From Thuidium tamariscinum (taxonomy: Eukaryota > Streptophyta > Bryopsida > Hypnales > Thuidiaceae), in contig OX344749.2 of NCBI GenBank assembly GCA_947034885.2, positions 25,497,501-25,561,500 on the forward strand: 64,000 bases of DNA, given 5' to 3'. The number at the start of each line of letters is the position of its first letter. Position 1 is the stretch's first letter. The notes beneath the pieces are model-generated. The model did not search any database and was not told where the DNA came from. It saw only the letters and a list, made by a program, of their open reading frames with translations. A program made the position numbers and the translations under genes. This document shows, piece by piece, positions 48,586 through 61,278 of the stretch.

Positions 48586-49530
48586 GGTGATTTCAAATGC
48601 TTGTACTGTGGACTGCAATTACAGACTTGTTTTGATCATTCTGTAAGTGCTTCAGACATCGCCGTCAGGTGTCCTTTGAGTTTTGAAAGTAGATTCATAA
48701 CATTACTGATCCGCTCTAGCAGAGTCCTGTTGTCTCCTATGGAAATAAGCCTACTAGAAGTGTCAGCGACTTCTTTAATCAAAATCCCTCCCCTAGAATA
48801 CATGAGGAAGTATCATTGATGGCCCAGCGGAGGAAGTGTCTAGGTTATGTTAGTTTCCATTGTTTAATGATCTTGTACATGTTGAGATCATTCCGCAATT
48901 TTGAAATCCTAGTGAATATTCTGAGAGTATTCGTTAATGTTGAATTAGGATTTGAAGCAACCGAGTTGTTGCGTATCCTTGCCCCTCTTTGGGATGAGGT
49001 TTTAAATGAGTTTATGGAACTTTTTGTCTCGTACAATCACAGAGACTGGTCACGCTGCAGTTACTAAGTTTGACTTCATGGAAGATTTATTTGCGTTTGG
49101 AACTTTGGATCCTTAAAGCAACGCTTGAATCTAATTAAGATGAGCTATTTCCGGGCAAATCTCACTGATAACTACGATTTTTGGTCACTTGAGTTTATTG
49201 AGGCTGAGTTTTGTGAAGTTCACGACGGCATATGAAAGTGTCTTGCGAAATTGGTTCGAGCTCAATGTTCAGTTGATAGATTTTTCATATTTGTGTCCTA
49301 GTTCTAATTTGCAAATGCATATGTAATATTATTTGCTGGTCATGCATAGGGGATTTAGGATGATATAGTATTCAAAAAAATTGGAGCTTTTTTAGAATCA
49401 TTTTCCAACTATGTCTAAGAACTTCTAAAATGTACAGATAATCAAGAAAGGTCAATTATGCTGCATTTTTGGAGTGCTATCACTAGTTGAAGATACTCAT
49501 GTCTATTAGTATTTGAGGTGACCATGGGAA
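48586..49530. other. 3' flank of the S1-domain gene and right edge of the gene island
   Basis: GC content falls gradually and transposon debris starts by about 49.5 kb. Probably 3' UTR followed by intergenic DNA. Open frames (for example 48816-49067) are unrecognised. Confidence 0.4.
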
Positions 49531-50387
49531 ATCTGGTCTTTGCAGCTCCAAATTATTGTGAAGTTTGTTAAGTTGGGGAAACTTAGAGCACCGGAATGGT
49601 GCAACCTCAATTGTGGGACCATTACTCATTGTCTACATTTTTCACTGGGACTTAATACGAGCTGTTTCTGGTCTCTGGAGTCCTGTAAGATACCATGTGT
49701 GGGTCATGTTTCTCAACCTAATGTTGTTGAAAAAAAATTAATTCCTAGTTTGCAAAACTTTGAAGATAAATAAAACCTAATGAAGTTTCTATTTTTAGTA
49801 GTTTGTATTTTTGGAGATTTCTTTTTGAAGTTTACTTTAAGCATCAAAAACCTAATCTTGAAAATGATTGACTATGATTTTTCTATTCAAGATTTTGTTC
49901 AAGAGGTATCCATTGCAATCTTGACTTTCTCTAGCATTGAGGGCTTGGAATTGAACCTAGATCTTGGAGAAAAAATCACATTAGAAATTCATTTAAAAAA
50001 ATTGTAGGGTAGATCTCGAAAAGCCATAAATTGATTAAAGTTCTGCATGTTAGGCCCTTTCACCTCATATTTTGTTTATCAACAACTTTTTAGATTTGAC
50101 TTGTGAAAAGAAGATTGAAAGATTTTACATCACTTTTGCAATTTTAACACCTTCATGATCAAACATTATAATCTTTCAATTCATAAGTGATATTGTCCGG
50201 TTTTCTTTTTCTAAGTGATCTCTAACATGTCTAGTTTGAATTTGTACAATTACATTTCAAAAAAATTGATAAAGCTCATTATGAAGTTGACTTTTTGTTC
50301 ACTTTAGAGCAAATTTCTAGGAGTTCAAAAAAGGCCTTAAGCACTTAGGGGTTAAACACAATAACGTCAAACATTTTACATTTAGAA
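49531..50387. mobile_element. 3' part of a family D TTAA element
   Basis: From about 50200 to 50355 the sequence follows the right end of family D (16580-16684): GTTCA-TTTAGAGCAAATTTCTA, AAAAAAGGCCTTAAGC, then ACTTAGGGGTTAA ending at 50355. The left boundary was not found; 49531-50090 is AT-rich with unrecognised open frames of about 75 codons. Confidence 0.4.
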
Positions 50388-51630
50388 TTAACCTTGAAAG
50401 GATCAAATTGCATTTTTCTGGCAATAAAGGAATTATAGGCAACTTACTATGAATGAAGTTTTTATCTCTTTTCTTTGAAATTTTTACACAACATGTGCAC
50501 AAGGGGATAACCTTAAGGTGCAACAATTTTCATAACTTTTGACTACCATGGTTCAAAAGTTATTGTATGATATGTAGTTTTCTATAGCTTGGTTAGGCAA
50601 TTTGGGCAAATTAAAAAAATCACATTTTTCAAAAAGAAAAAATTTGAATTTTTTTTGTCCAGATTTATATATAAGTAGAAAGCTTTGAGTCATTCCATTA
50701 TGATTAATAAGATGTAAGGTATGAAGGGTTTTAGTTTGTAGGTAGTTTTGGATTTTCTACTATACAATAAACTTTGAAGTCTTTTATTTAACTCAATTTT
50801 CAATATTTTTTGGAAAAAATAATAACATTGGATGTAGATTGTTTTAAATAATATACCAACCATTCGGATTGGTATTTTTCAATTTCATAATTAAATGATC
50901 AACAATTTAGTATTTTGAATCATTTCCTACTTTCTAGTTTCTATTTTTTCTCTATATATTGTACTATTCCAAATTAAAAATAAAAATTTCAAGCATGTAG
51001 CCAACTTGGCTTAAAGAATGAATCCAAAGAAATACCACCAACATAGACATTTTTTCATACCAATTTGACCTTGTGAAGTGTAGTAAGTTGCTTGGTTTTA
51101 TATAAGGCTACAAAAGTGTAAAAGAAAATTCAAATGCTACTATTTTCTAATCCCCTTGGTCAATTTTTTTATTTTTTATTTTCATATATTTTCAAACCAA
51201 CATATTATAAGATCCTATGGTTTCATGTGTTCATTCCCCCCCCTACTAAAGTTGGTATCTATATTAGAAATGGTAGTTTTGGAGCATTTTTGGCTAGGGG
51301 AGGACACTTCCCGTTTTTTAATAACCTACGTGCGGTGGAATATAGGGTACATTTAAATAATCTTAGGTAAAATTTATAATAAATTTACATATAAAATAGG
51401 GGACATTAAAAAGGCAAAATGTTTTAAAAATAAAATAGGGATGATAATATGGCTGATTTTTTCGCTTTATGGTAAAATAGGGGCTCTTTTAATGTTGCCA
51501 AGTAATGATTACAAGTAATTGATAGCCCCCCTAAAAATATCCCACCGCCGCACGTGGGTCCCCCAAATATACAAGAAGTGTTCTCCCCGGGATTTTTGGT
51601 GAAACATAGTCAAAGAACTTAAGGGATGAA
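50388..51630 (+). mobile_element. Family A TTAA element carrying a nested MITE
   Basis: Starts TTAACCTTGAAAGGATCAAA and follows family A (17019-17950) through TTTTCATAACTTTTGACTAC, CAATTTTCAATATTTTTTGG and ATACCACCAACATAGACATT. It is interrupted at 51294-51591 by a MITE, then resumes with GTGAAACATAGTCAAAGAACT. Its right end is eroded (no clean TTAA). Non-coding. Confidence 0.65.
51294..51591. mobile_element. hAT-like MITE with perfect 8-bp target duplication
   Basis: A 298-bp insertion flanked by ATTTTTGG at 51286-51293 and 51592-51599. The family A element without the insertion reads straight through one copy of this site (compare 63000-63010), so the empty site is known. The ends are inverted repeats: CTAGGGGAGGACACTTCC at the left, GAAGTGTTCTCCCCGGG at the right, with a second inner pair CCTACGTGCGGTGG / CCGCCGCACGTGGG. 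An 8-bp duplication with a (C/T)AGGG-like start is characteristic of hAT elements. Non-coding. Confidence 0.9.
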
Positions 51631-51759
51631 GTATTTCATGGTTTCAATATTCCAATCTAATTTTTCAGAATGTTTTGAATTCTTGCAAGGAAATTTCAAG
51701 TGATCTTCCCAATAGGGGATTACTCAATACAATACTAATTAACTTTGTTTTTAATCACT

Positions 51760-52586
51760 TTAACCCCTAAAGTCCCAAGGCCTTCACATTCCATCAAATA
51801 CCACTTAAACTGCCATTTCTTTTACAAAGTGTAAAAGAAAATTTTATTTACATTTTTTACATACTAATTGTAGGATCTTGTACTAGCTTAGTAATAGGAT
51901 GTGTAAAGGAAATTTCAAAAACCTTGACAACACAAATTGCAAGATATTTTCATTTGAAAAGAAGATTATTTTTTGTTTGTATGTTGCTTGACTAGTTTTT
52001 CTAGGTTTGAATCATTTGAACTTAAAATTTTTGCATTATTGAATTTAAATTTTTTGTTTTTAATATAGAAGAATTGAATTGGAAATCTAGGATGAAGAAA
52101 CCAAAAAAATTTAAACACATTTAATTTTCCAACTCATTACAATTGTTAGATAGAAGTAGGTTCAAGATTGAAGGAAAATCTAAATCATTAATAGCTTTAA
52201 GATGGAATTGGAGTAGACTAATTTCAATGGTGAGATTGTTCTAGCAAGAGATCTTAACCTTGTAAATTTTTTTTTGAAAAATTGTGAAAATTGCATTCAA
52301 AAATGAAACCTACAAGTTATTTATGCAAGAAGATGGTCTAATTGTTCAAAAAATAAGATTGTCCATATCATCAACATGATTTTTACTCATGGCATCTAAA
52401 AAAAGGTAGTTTGTGCCATAACTTTTTTTCCTAGGTATGGATTGAAATAAAAATTACATTTCCCAAGCTAATGTGCTTTTCTTTCTTTACAAAAAGTTTC
52501 AAAAAATCATGATGAATATTGAGACCATAGGAGCCTCTTTGAAATTCATTTTATCTACTAAAGGGACAATGAGACTTTAGGGTTTG
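51760..52586 (+). mobile_element. TTAA element, family B
   Basis: Starts TTAACCCCTAAAGTCCCAAGG and ends ...AATGAGACTTTAGGGTTTGAA, where the last TTAA has mutated. The interior aligns with 10620-11548, including ACACAAATTGCAAGATATTT, GAAGTAGGTTCAAGATTGAA and the CATAACTTTTTTTCCTAG phrase. Non-coding, about 827 bp. Confidence 0.65.
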
Positions 52587-53990
52587 AAAAAGGCAAACAT
52601 TATTTTAGTGGAAACCTTAATTCCTAAAGACAATGGTGCTAGTCTAAGGGCATAAAAAATGCAAGCATATGAGCCTTGAGAACATGTATAATTATATGTC
52701 CAACCAATGAAGGTGCTTTTAATATAAATACTATAGATATCTATAATATAGTTTCACTATAATTATAGAAAGCTTCTATGATTTAGACACCTATAAGATA
52801 GGTTTATAGTTTTCTAGGCTCATGGAATTATGTTCCTATGTTCACATAATAGCAACCTTCTTCCTAAAAGATTTTCTCATCCCAAAAATAGATGTGCTTT
52901 GGTCAATGTCGATAGTAACTTTCAAAAAATCCATTTCTAGTCTATGATATAAACCTAATGTTGAAGCTTGAGAAGTTTTCTTTCTAGCTATTTCATTTTG
53001 AAATTATGAAAAATATCCAAAAATTGAAAGAAGTATTGCAATCTATGCACATATGAACATTGCAAAATATAATTGTATCTATTTCATTCATATTTTCATA
53101 TATTTAGAAAAATTAAATTGCAAAATTAAATTTCTCAAATTCACCTTAATTTTAAGCTTAAAAACTTAAATTACTCTAATGTATACTATGATTGATTATT
53201 ATTGTTTTTTTCATTCTATAGTTTGAAAAATCATAGTAATTTGAATTTTTCATCAATAATTTTGAAAAAGTTGAAATTAATAAAATATACTCCTCCATCC
53301 TAAGATAAATCCAAGGTTTCCTAAAACTAACTAGATTAATGCATGGATTGCTAGCCTATTTTCAAGGGATTAGGTAGTTAGTATAGCATCTTGTCAACCC
53401 TATTAGACACAAAAGAATGAAAGTCAATTATAGTAGAGTGGTGGAAGTTGAAAAGACGTGCCAAAACTGACAAATTGTATTCCTTTTGGAAAGTGCTCCA
53501 TTGGTATTAGTTTCAATCAATCTTCCACCACCACTACTACAATGATGTTCAACAACATTCATGATATTTCATTTCTCCAAGGTTGTGTGATAAGTTTATT
53601 TTATTAAAGAGCAATTCCAACATGCAATACAACTTACATGAATCCTTATCAATATTGTTCAAGAAGCTACAATCATAACTTGTGTATGATTCTAGTGCAT
53701 TGAGAACTTCCGATCACAACCAATTGTTGACGTTTCAATACTAACGTGGAGTTGTCCCATTGGCAACCCATCACCATCACCATCACCATCACAAGTTGTA
53801 ACTCATAATCTTCTTTCTTTTCAATTTACTTCCTAGACCCTTGGATCATAAAGATCAAAGATTGTGACTAAAAAATGTAAAACCGATCATGTGTGATAAC
53901 CTATCCACTGAGCACAGCTCATTAGTTTTCTAATACATAACCTACGATTGAAGTACAATCAACTTTAATCAACTTTGGTGATTCTCATTA
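52587..53990. other. AT-rich non-coding stretch
   Basis: Nothing recognised except a short (CATCAC)n tract at 53769-53792. Confidence 0.45.
53769..53792. repeat. CATCAC microsatellite, four units
   Basis: CATCAC repeated four times without interruption. Confidence 0.9.
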
Positions 53991-53999
53991 GATGTTTTT

Positions 54000-54225
54000 T
54001 GAAGGATTAGAAGATTGTTTCAGGTCCATTCCCAATGCTGTGAACAATTAGAATAAAAAAATAAATTAATAAATTAATTTTTAAAATATTATTATCTGAC
54101 ATGGCAATCTCTCGGCCACATTACATTGCATATGTGGTAGTTCCCATAGCATTCCCACAATGTTCTCACAGTCAGAAACTTACAGTCTTCTAATTGGCAA
54201 AAAAAACATCTAATGAATTTGATAT
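54000..54225. mobile_element. Degenerate MITE of the CATTAGAGGAG group
   Basis: The left part GGATTAGAAGATTGTTTC and right part CAGAAACTTACAGTCTTCTAAT are weak inverted partners. The interior order (TGACATGGCA, CTCTCGGCCACATTAC, TTCCCATAGCATTCCC) follows the copy at 54392. Strongly diverged. Confidence 0.4.
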
Positions 54226-54391
54226 CTTGAATGTCAATTTTGACAGTTTGGGCAATTCTAATAAGTTGGATGAAGTTTGGCAATTTTAGTTTGAGCAATT
54301 TAACTCCTGAGTGCCTAGAGCAAAATCATTGAATTTGAAACCTTTCTCAACTCAATCCAATCAAACTATCTCCTAAATTGAGATCTACATG

Positions 54392-54656
54392 CATTAGAGG
54401 AGATTTGAGGGCAACAGGAGACTACGAAAGCCCTGTTCCCCGAATTGTTCCCGATCAGTAATTAATTAATTTTTTTTTTCAAAAAAAAAGAAAAAAAGGT
54501 TCGTCCTGAAATGCAAAAAGAAGCCCAAAAAAATCGGTGACGTGGCACACTCTCGACCACGTCAGCAGAGGACAGTTCTGCATTCGTGTGGCAGATTCCT
54601 GCGTTCACAGCTTCGGGAACTCACAGTCTCTCGTTGCCCTCGAATCTCTTCTAATG
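54392..54656. mobile_element. MITE, CATTAGAGGAG family, copy 2
   Basis: 265 bp with about 33-bp terminal inverted repeats starting CATTAGAGGAGATTTGAGGG. The interior matches copy 1 (4006-4259) almost phrase for phrase: CGAAAGCCCTGTT, CAGTAATTAATTAATT, CTGAAATGCAAAAAGAAG, GTGGCACACTCTCGACCACG. No flanking duplication is evident at this copy. Confidence 0.85.
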
Positions 54657-54969
54657 CTTTAACCGTACAGATTGGTAGTAGAGACAAGTCTTGAGGTGTG
54701 GGTAAAAGTACATGTCTTTTAATCATACTATTGAAAAGATTATAATAGTCAAATATGGAATTTTTTTGAAATGGAGAGGCCATATTTGGGGTGCTTGGGT
54801 GCTCAAGGGTAAAGCGATTTTTATTCAATTAACTTCAACATCTGCTTGATCACTTTTTGGCAATTTGAGTTCGATCATAGAAGGTTGCAAAGATTTCATT
54901 TTATGAATAATGGAAATATTAGTTTAATTTGGAACAAGTATATTTGGAAATCATAAATTTATTTTAAGA

Positions 54970-55263
54970 CAAAGGGAGTACATTCTTTTAGAAATAAAAA
55001 TATCTAAATAAAAACATATATACATACATACATTACCAAAAATGCAACCAAATGAGGTATAGTCCAAAGACCAATAATTAAAGATTCAAAATAATTCAAA
55101 AATCCATAATTTTTACACCATAGGTCTAAATATAACAAAACAAAGTTTGTCCACGCATCCTTGGAGACAACTTCTCAATGGTACCAAGAACACAACAAAT
55201 GAATATACAATCTTGCCATTTGGGAGATCTAAATATAGCAAACAAAACAAAACAAAGAAACAA
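54970..55263 (-). repeat. Dispersed repeat family F, reversed copy
   Basis: Reverse complement of the 6991-7230 repeat: GCATCCTTGGAGACAACTTC, then TCAATGGTACCAAGAAC and AAACAAAACAAAACAAAG. Related text continues beyond the next element (56006-56262), which may therefore sit within or between F copies. Confidence 0.5.
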
Positions 55264-55268
55264 CCTAA

Positions 55269-56005
55269 GGGCAGTTGCAAGAAACACTTGTCCTATTTTC
55301 CGTCACACCTAGTGTGCTGATTTGTTTTTTTGCCATAACTTCTATGTTTTGGCTCCAAATGACTCAAGATTTATAGAGAAGATACTCATAGGTACCATAC
55401 ACGTTTTCTAATTTTTTTCATAATTTTCAAAAATAGTTTGATTTCAAAATAGTACTAGTGATTGAATGTCACACTTGGCAGTTTAGGGGTTTTTAGTCAC
55501 TAAGGAGTACCTTTTTTTAATTATTTTGAGATGAAATTTGGATGAGATGGTCTCCTAATAGACTAAGAGCTCTCCACATGAGGGATTTTGAGAAAAGTTA
55601 TTTTTATGATGTGTGGAAGTCCACAAAAAGAGCTTCCTTCTGGTTGCATTTTGAAACATAAAAAGTATTATTTTAGTGATTGTTTTGATGAATGAACATC
55701 TCTATAAAGTTGTTGCAAGTGGACACTTTTTATTTTTTTGTATTTACTTATTTTTACTAATTTTTCCAAATTAAAACATGAAGGGATGTATTTTCTTGAG
55801 ATTTGGCACTTTTTAAGTTCTCCTACTTAGAGAATTTTTCTATCAATTTCCTTCGGTGAAAACCTTCATTTTAGAGGTGTATACATTATTCATATTTTTC
55901 AAATCTTTTCCAAATTAATTTTCTAATTTTAAATTACTCCAGAAAAAGTCACGAGTATTGTAATTAAAACACAACAAATAGGACAAGTGTTTCTTGCAAT
56001 CACCC
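55269..56005. mobile_element. TIR element, family G, copy 1
   Basis: Left end GGGCAGTTGCAAGAAACACT(TGTCCTATT) and right end (AATAGGACA)AGTGTTTCTTGCAATCACCC form inverted repeats of about 28 bp. The 737-bp AT-rich interior matches copy 2 at 59087-59819, for example TTTGGCAC.TTTTxAGTTCTCCTA.TTAGAGAATTTT. Non-coding. No convincing target duplication, so the superfamily is open. Confidence 0.75.
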
Positions 56006-57286
56006 CTAACTAAAGATATGGATTAGTGTGCCTTCTACCAATACCACAATTGAAATCAAAGTACAAGTCAATTTCAAAATTTTAATTTCTAAAACCTCAA
56101 AATTCAATATCATTCCCATCGTATCTTGGAACAACATAAAACAAGCTAGCACCTAGTGCACCCCTTCTTATCAAGGGCTTTTTGACAATATCTAAAATGC
56201 AATTGGAAAACATATGATCTTAGAACCCTTGATGCAACAAACAAAATAAAACAAAACAAATAGCGTAACTTAAGGTATGGATATTCAATTAATAATATTT
56301 GGATGAATTAAATATATTTAGAATTTTGACATTAAAAAGATTTAATATCAAATGGAGCTACTTTTCTACATGCAAATGTGCAAATATGGAAAATCCCATC
56401 TCAAATTGGCTCACACAAAATCAAGCAAGAAAAAATCGGCCGTTGTGTCTTGTTGGATTTCTGATTAAAAGATTGATTTTGATTATTCCTAAAATATATT
56501 TATTTAAAAAATAATCATTTTCTACTCAATTGTATTTGTACGTGTACCAGAAAGAGGGATAGCCCTCCACAAGGCCTAGATTTCTTGTAAGGTAGAACCA
56601 CCTATACCGGATCACTTAAGCAATTGTGGAACAGATCATGAGTTTAAAGCTTTGCAAATTTTTTCCATGTAGAAAGATATATAGGAAATATAAGGATTGT
56701 AAATTTTTCATTATTTTATTCCCAAAACTGAAATTAGTGTGATTTTTGGAAGCCCAAAAGTGTATTGAACCTATAGCCAATGTTTAGAATCTTCCAATTT
56801 GGATCATAGCTGAGACTACTTTCAAGCTTAGTACTTCTCACATACTTTAAGACACTTTGGGACACGTGTCATGACCTCATTAGTCCCAACCTTGAAAATG
56901 AGAAAAAGGTACATTCCAAGCTTTGATTGCAAATCTCTTCTAACCTTGGTTGGAAATAGCCCCATCCTATAGGTTGGATATAGGTCCTTGATTGGGAATA
57001 GGTGGTTCTATATAAGTGATAAAATATCTTGATTTGATTAGATAACACAACATCCTTCTTGTACTATTTGACATGATATGGTACCATACATAATAGTGAA
57101 TAACCAAACCATAATACTTTCTTCAAATTTTGGGAAGATATTATGCTTTGCCAAATATTTCAAAGGGATTTATTACTCAATTCAAGGATTGAAGTTAGTT
57201 AAGTAGTCATATAAGACAATTTTTGTTCATTGTAGCGGGCTCCTTTCTAAGGATATAAAAAGAACCCTCCCTTGTTGGTAAACAAA
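56006..57286. other. AT-rich non-coding stretch
   Basis: The first approximately 250 bases resemble family F (reversed). The rest is AT-rich with stops in every frame, and I recognise nothing further. Confidence 0.4.
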
Positions 57287-57576
57287 CATTAGGAGAGATT
57301 TGAGGGCTCTAGGAGCCCGCAAGTTTTCACAACCCGAAATTACGTAATCTGCCATGGGAACGCAATTCTGTAGGAATCCTACATGGTTGAGTGACTGCCA
57401 CGTCATTAACTTCTTCTTTTTTTGAATTTTTTTTGGACTTTTTTTTCATATTTAAGGACCCCCCAATTTTTTTATTTTTTTTATTTTTTTGAGAAATGTT
57501 GGCCTGACAGTGGCCAGCCGTTTCCTAGACCAGTTTCAGGAGTAGTCCCTTTAGAGCCCTCAAATCCCTCCTAATG
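57287..57576. mobile_element. MITE, related to the CATTAGAGGAG family, copy 3
   Basis: 290 bp. The termini CATTAGGAGAGATTTGAGGG(CTCTA) and (TTAGAGC)CCTCAAATCCCTCCTAATG are inverted repeats. The interior differs from copies 1 and 2 (long T runs, GTGACTGCCACGTCATTAAC), so it is a sister subfamily. Non-coding. Confidence 0.75.
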
Positions 57577-57790
57577 CAATGATATGTAAGTTTCATTGGG
57601 CATACGAATGAATTAGTTGGCCATTGTATTTAATCTTGAAATGGTGGATTGGTCTTTATGGAAATCATCCTTTTCAATATAGTGTGAATCATCTACTTCA
57701 AAAAACAAAAAAACTCATTGGAGATCTAACTATTATATAAAATCTCCTCTATTTGCACAAAATTTTAAGACCTAACATATGCACTTCTAT

Positions 57791-58700
57791 TTTAGCCCTT
57801 AAATATTTTTGACTATGTTTTCACCAAAAACATTCCAAAACTATAATTTCTAGTACAAGTACGAACTTTAAAAAATAAAAATTGAAGGTCTATGTAATCA
57901 TAGGATCTTACAATATGCTAATTTGAAAAGATGTGGAAATTTTTTCATAAATTTCAACTAAGTGGATTGCAAGTATTAGTTTTTGAATTCACAAATATCT
58001 TTTTTTTGGTTTTACAAAAAATCAAGTAGTTGCACTTCACAAGATGACATTTGCATGAAAAAATGTCGATGTTGATGATGCTTCTTTGGATTCATTTTTC
58101 AAGCTAAGTTGGCTACATGCTTGAAAAATTTGAGATCATTTGGATTTGTATGACATATAGGAAAAAATTGTAAGTAGAAAGAAGTAGAGAATGATTTGAA
58201 ATACTAAATTGTTAAGAATTGAGTTTAATCGGATTGAAAAATACCAATCCTAATGGTTGTACTGTTGTACTAAACAACCTTCGTCTTCCAATTTTAGTTT
58301 TTCTCAAAAATATTGAAAATTGAATTGTATAAAGGACTTCCAAGCATGCTTCAAAGTTTATTGTAGAGTAGAGGATCCATCACTACCTTGGAAACTAAAC
58401 TTTTATTTCAATCATGAAAATGGTAATGATTCACAACTTTTCAATTTTTTGGTAAAAGAAGTTATACCTTAAGAATTACTTGATTGCTTGAACTACCCAT
58501 AAAATTATATTTCACACAATTTAACATTTTAACCGGCATGTTGTCAAAAGTTATGAAAATTGTTGTGCCTTCAATAAAGGAGTTCCTTAGGTACATGCTA
58601 TATGAAAATTTCAAAGATAACTAAATAGAAACTCTTTTCATAATGAGCTTTCCAAAATGGCTACGTTGCTAGAAAATGTGGTTTGGGCATTTAGGAGTGA
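57791..58700 (-). mobile_element. Family A TTAA element, reversed, eroded ends
   Basis: Reads as the reverse complement of family A: TTTTTGACTATGTTTTCACC near the left, AGTTGGCTACATGCTTGAAA and TCAAAAGTTATGAAAATTGT further right. The terminal TTAAs are mutated (TTTAGCCCTTAAA left, ATTTAGGAGTGAAAT right). Non-coding, about 910 bp. Confidence 0.6.
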
Positions 58701-59086
58701 AATAGAAGAAATCTTTGTCATCTATCAACTATGTTTTGTCCTCAACATCTTCACAAGTTATTCACTACCATAGCTTTTAGTGTAATAGTTTTAAACTATT
58801 TTCAAACCACCATACGACTATGTTAGAATCAAGGAGCTTCTCAAATGGCATAGCACCTTCTCAAACTTCTTCAAGCAATCTAGTTCTTCAATATTTTGCA
58901 TGGATCAATGGAATGCATTTTTCTAATTGTTTTTGGTGACAACAATGACAAGTGGTTGTGATTTGAAGATACCATACATACACCAACTAACCTCATACTT
59001 TGATGTTAAATGTTTTTTGAGTAGATATTGAGAGACTGTTTATTTATGTAATAACTAGATATGAAAAAAAATGGAGAAGAATACAT
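58701..59086. other. AT-rich non-coding stretch
   Basis: No gene or repeat boundary recognised. Confidence 0.45.
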
Positions 59087-59819
59087 GGGTGATTGCAAGA
59101 AAAGGCTGTCCTTTTTGGCGTCACAATGGAAGTGACATTTGTGCCATTGGTTATAACTTTTGGGGTATTAATCCAATGTACTTGAAATTATTATTGAAGA
59201 TGTCCAACTTGATAGTAAAGAAATTCCTTATTTTTCAGACATTTCCAAAAAACATTTTCTAATTAAATTTTAATTTACCTAATTTGTCACACTTTGCAAT
59301 TTAGGGTTTTTTAGTACTGTGGAGTATCCAAAATTAATGATGTAGACTTGAAATTTGTATAGTATATTTATGCACTAAATAATTATGAGTTGACCAAAAA
59401 TATTTTTAAAAAACATTATTTTATGTCCTCTACATTGATGCAAACAGGGGCCCCTTGCGCATACAATTCTGAACATCAAAAATGGCTTCAAAATAATTCT
59501 TTTGGTGAAATCTCATCATCATCAATCCTTCCCAAATTGACAAATTTTAGTTTTTCTTAAAATTTCTTTTCCTATTTTTTACAAATTAAAATGTGAAAGT
59601 ACTAATTTTCATGAGATTTTGCACTTTTCTAGTTCTCCTAGTTAGAGAATTTTCCTGAACTTTTCCTTCCTAGGGTACCTTCTTCTTAAAGGTATATTCA
59701 TGAAAATTATTTTTCACATTTTTTTTAATTGTTTTTCTAATTAAATAGTACTCTTGAAAAAACTATGAGTACTATTCAAAACGAGACAAAAAAATGGGAG
59801 GCCTTTCTTGCAATCACCC
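59087..59819. mobile_element. TIR element, family G, copy 2
   Basis: The left end GGGTGATTGCAAGAAAAGGC and right end GCCTTTCTTGCAATCACCC are inverted repeats of at least 19 bp with one mismatch. The interior follows copy 1 (55269-56005) in length and phrase order, including a TCACACTTTGCAATTTAGGG block. Non-coding. Confidence 0.75.
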
Positions 59820-61278
59820 ACACTTGTTATTTAGCCATAGGTGGTTAAGCTTTTCCAAAAATTGTTAAGGGGTATAAATATATATTTTTCTATTAGCTAC
59901 TAAACTTCATTCCAAAATGCTCAGTGACTTCCTCCTGTAATTATCTATACAAATAATGGTATCAACTGTGTTTGTATAAATATCCCTCACTTCATATTTG
60001 TATTGTTCAAGAAGCAATTTGGGCTCCAATCTATATGGAATAATTCCATATTTGTAAAATTTGTATATATATTTTGTAGGGATATGCACATATTATGTAT
60101 GTAATTTATACATTCTATACATTCCATGTTCCGTGCTCTATACTCTATATCACTATTTTTTATTCTTGAGACCTTTGATATATTTTTTAGATCAACACTA
60201 TTTGGGGAGGGGGCTTATTTCCTTTTGAGATCTAACAATGCTTCAATCAATAACATTTCATTTTGAAAAAAAACACAAGATCAATGGCAAAGGGGTTATT
60301 TTCAATATTTTAATTTCAAATCCAACACTAGAAGACTTTTCAAGGTGGATAGGATAGAGGCCAAACATTCGCAACATCATAGGAGATAGGAGATAGACGG
60401 ATAGTCATAGGTTCAAGTGAGTCCCACATCCTTTGAAGATTCTTGGAGTTCTAAACAAGAAATTTTTAAACACTTGCATATCCATGTTGGAAAAAAAATG
60501 CAAAGGATTGTGGATTTTAAATATCTTGTATCTTACTATGAAGTACTAAGTCATTTAACGATTTTCTTGAGTTTTTCCATATATATTGTTGGAATATATG
60601 TTTGTTTTTTTCAATTATTTGAGGGCTGAATTCTATCTCATAATTAAATGAATGAATTATAAATATCATTGTTTGATGGATAGAGTTATATATGTTATTT
60701 GTAGAAACACTACTATAAGGAACTTACTACAAACGATAAGAAATTATTGGATCTATGTTCTTCTTCAAGAAAAGTTCCAAAAAAGTATGTTTTTTGGTGT
60801 TTGTGTTTTGCAATTTTTCTTCCTTCCTTGGCATTGACAAAATTTATTTGAAAGAGTAATATTAATAATAATAATAAATCACTATCTCTTCCTTGTAGTA
60901 TAACCCTAGATAGTTTTGTAAAACAATGCAAAGCCCTACCGTACATAAAGGTTTGATTTGGCACCTTATGTGCCAAAATTGAGTTTTTACGTTAGATTCT
61001 TATGGGTATACATCACATCACACCATTCACAAGATTATTCATATCACTTTTTTTCAAACATGACATTTGTATATAATAGTAATTAGTTGATAAATCTTCA
61101 CACCAATTGCCATTATTGCTTGTACCTCTTCAAAATAGTCCAATTTATTGGATTTTCTCTCTCTCTGTATTTTTTAATATTAATAATTATAAAAATAAAA
61201 ATTTGTTCCAAAACAATTAGAACTTTTTTATATTCAAAAAATTTGTAATATCGCGAATTAAAAACATAAGATTGATTG
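59820..61278. other. AT-rich non-coding stretch
   Basis: No gene, TIR or tandem array recognised. Short frames are unconvincing. Confidence 0.45.
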
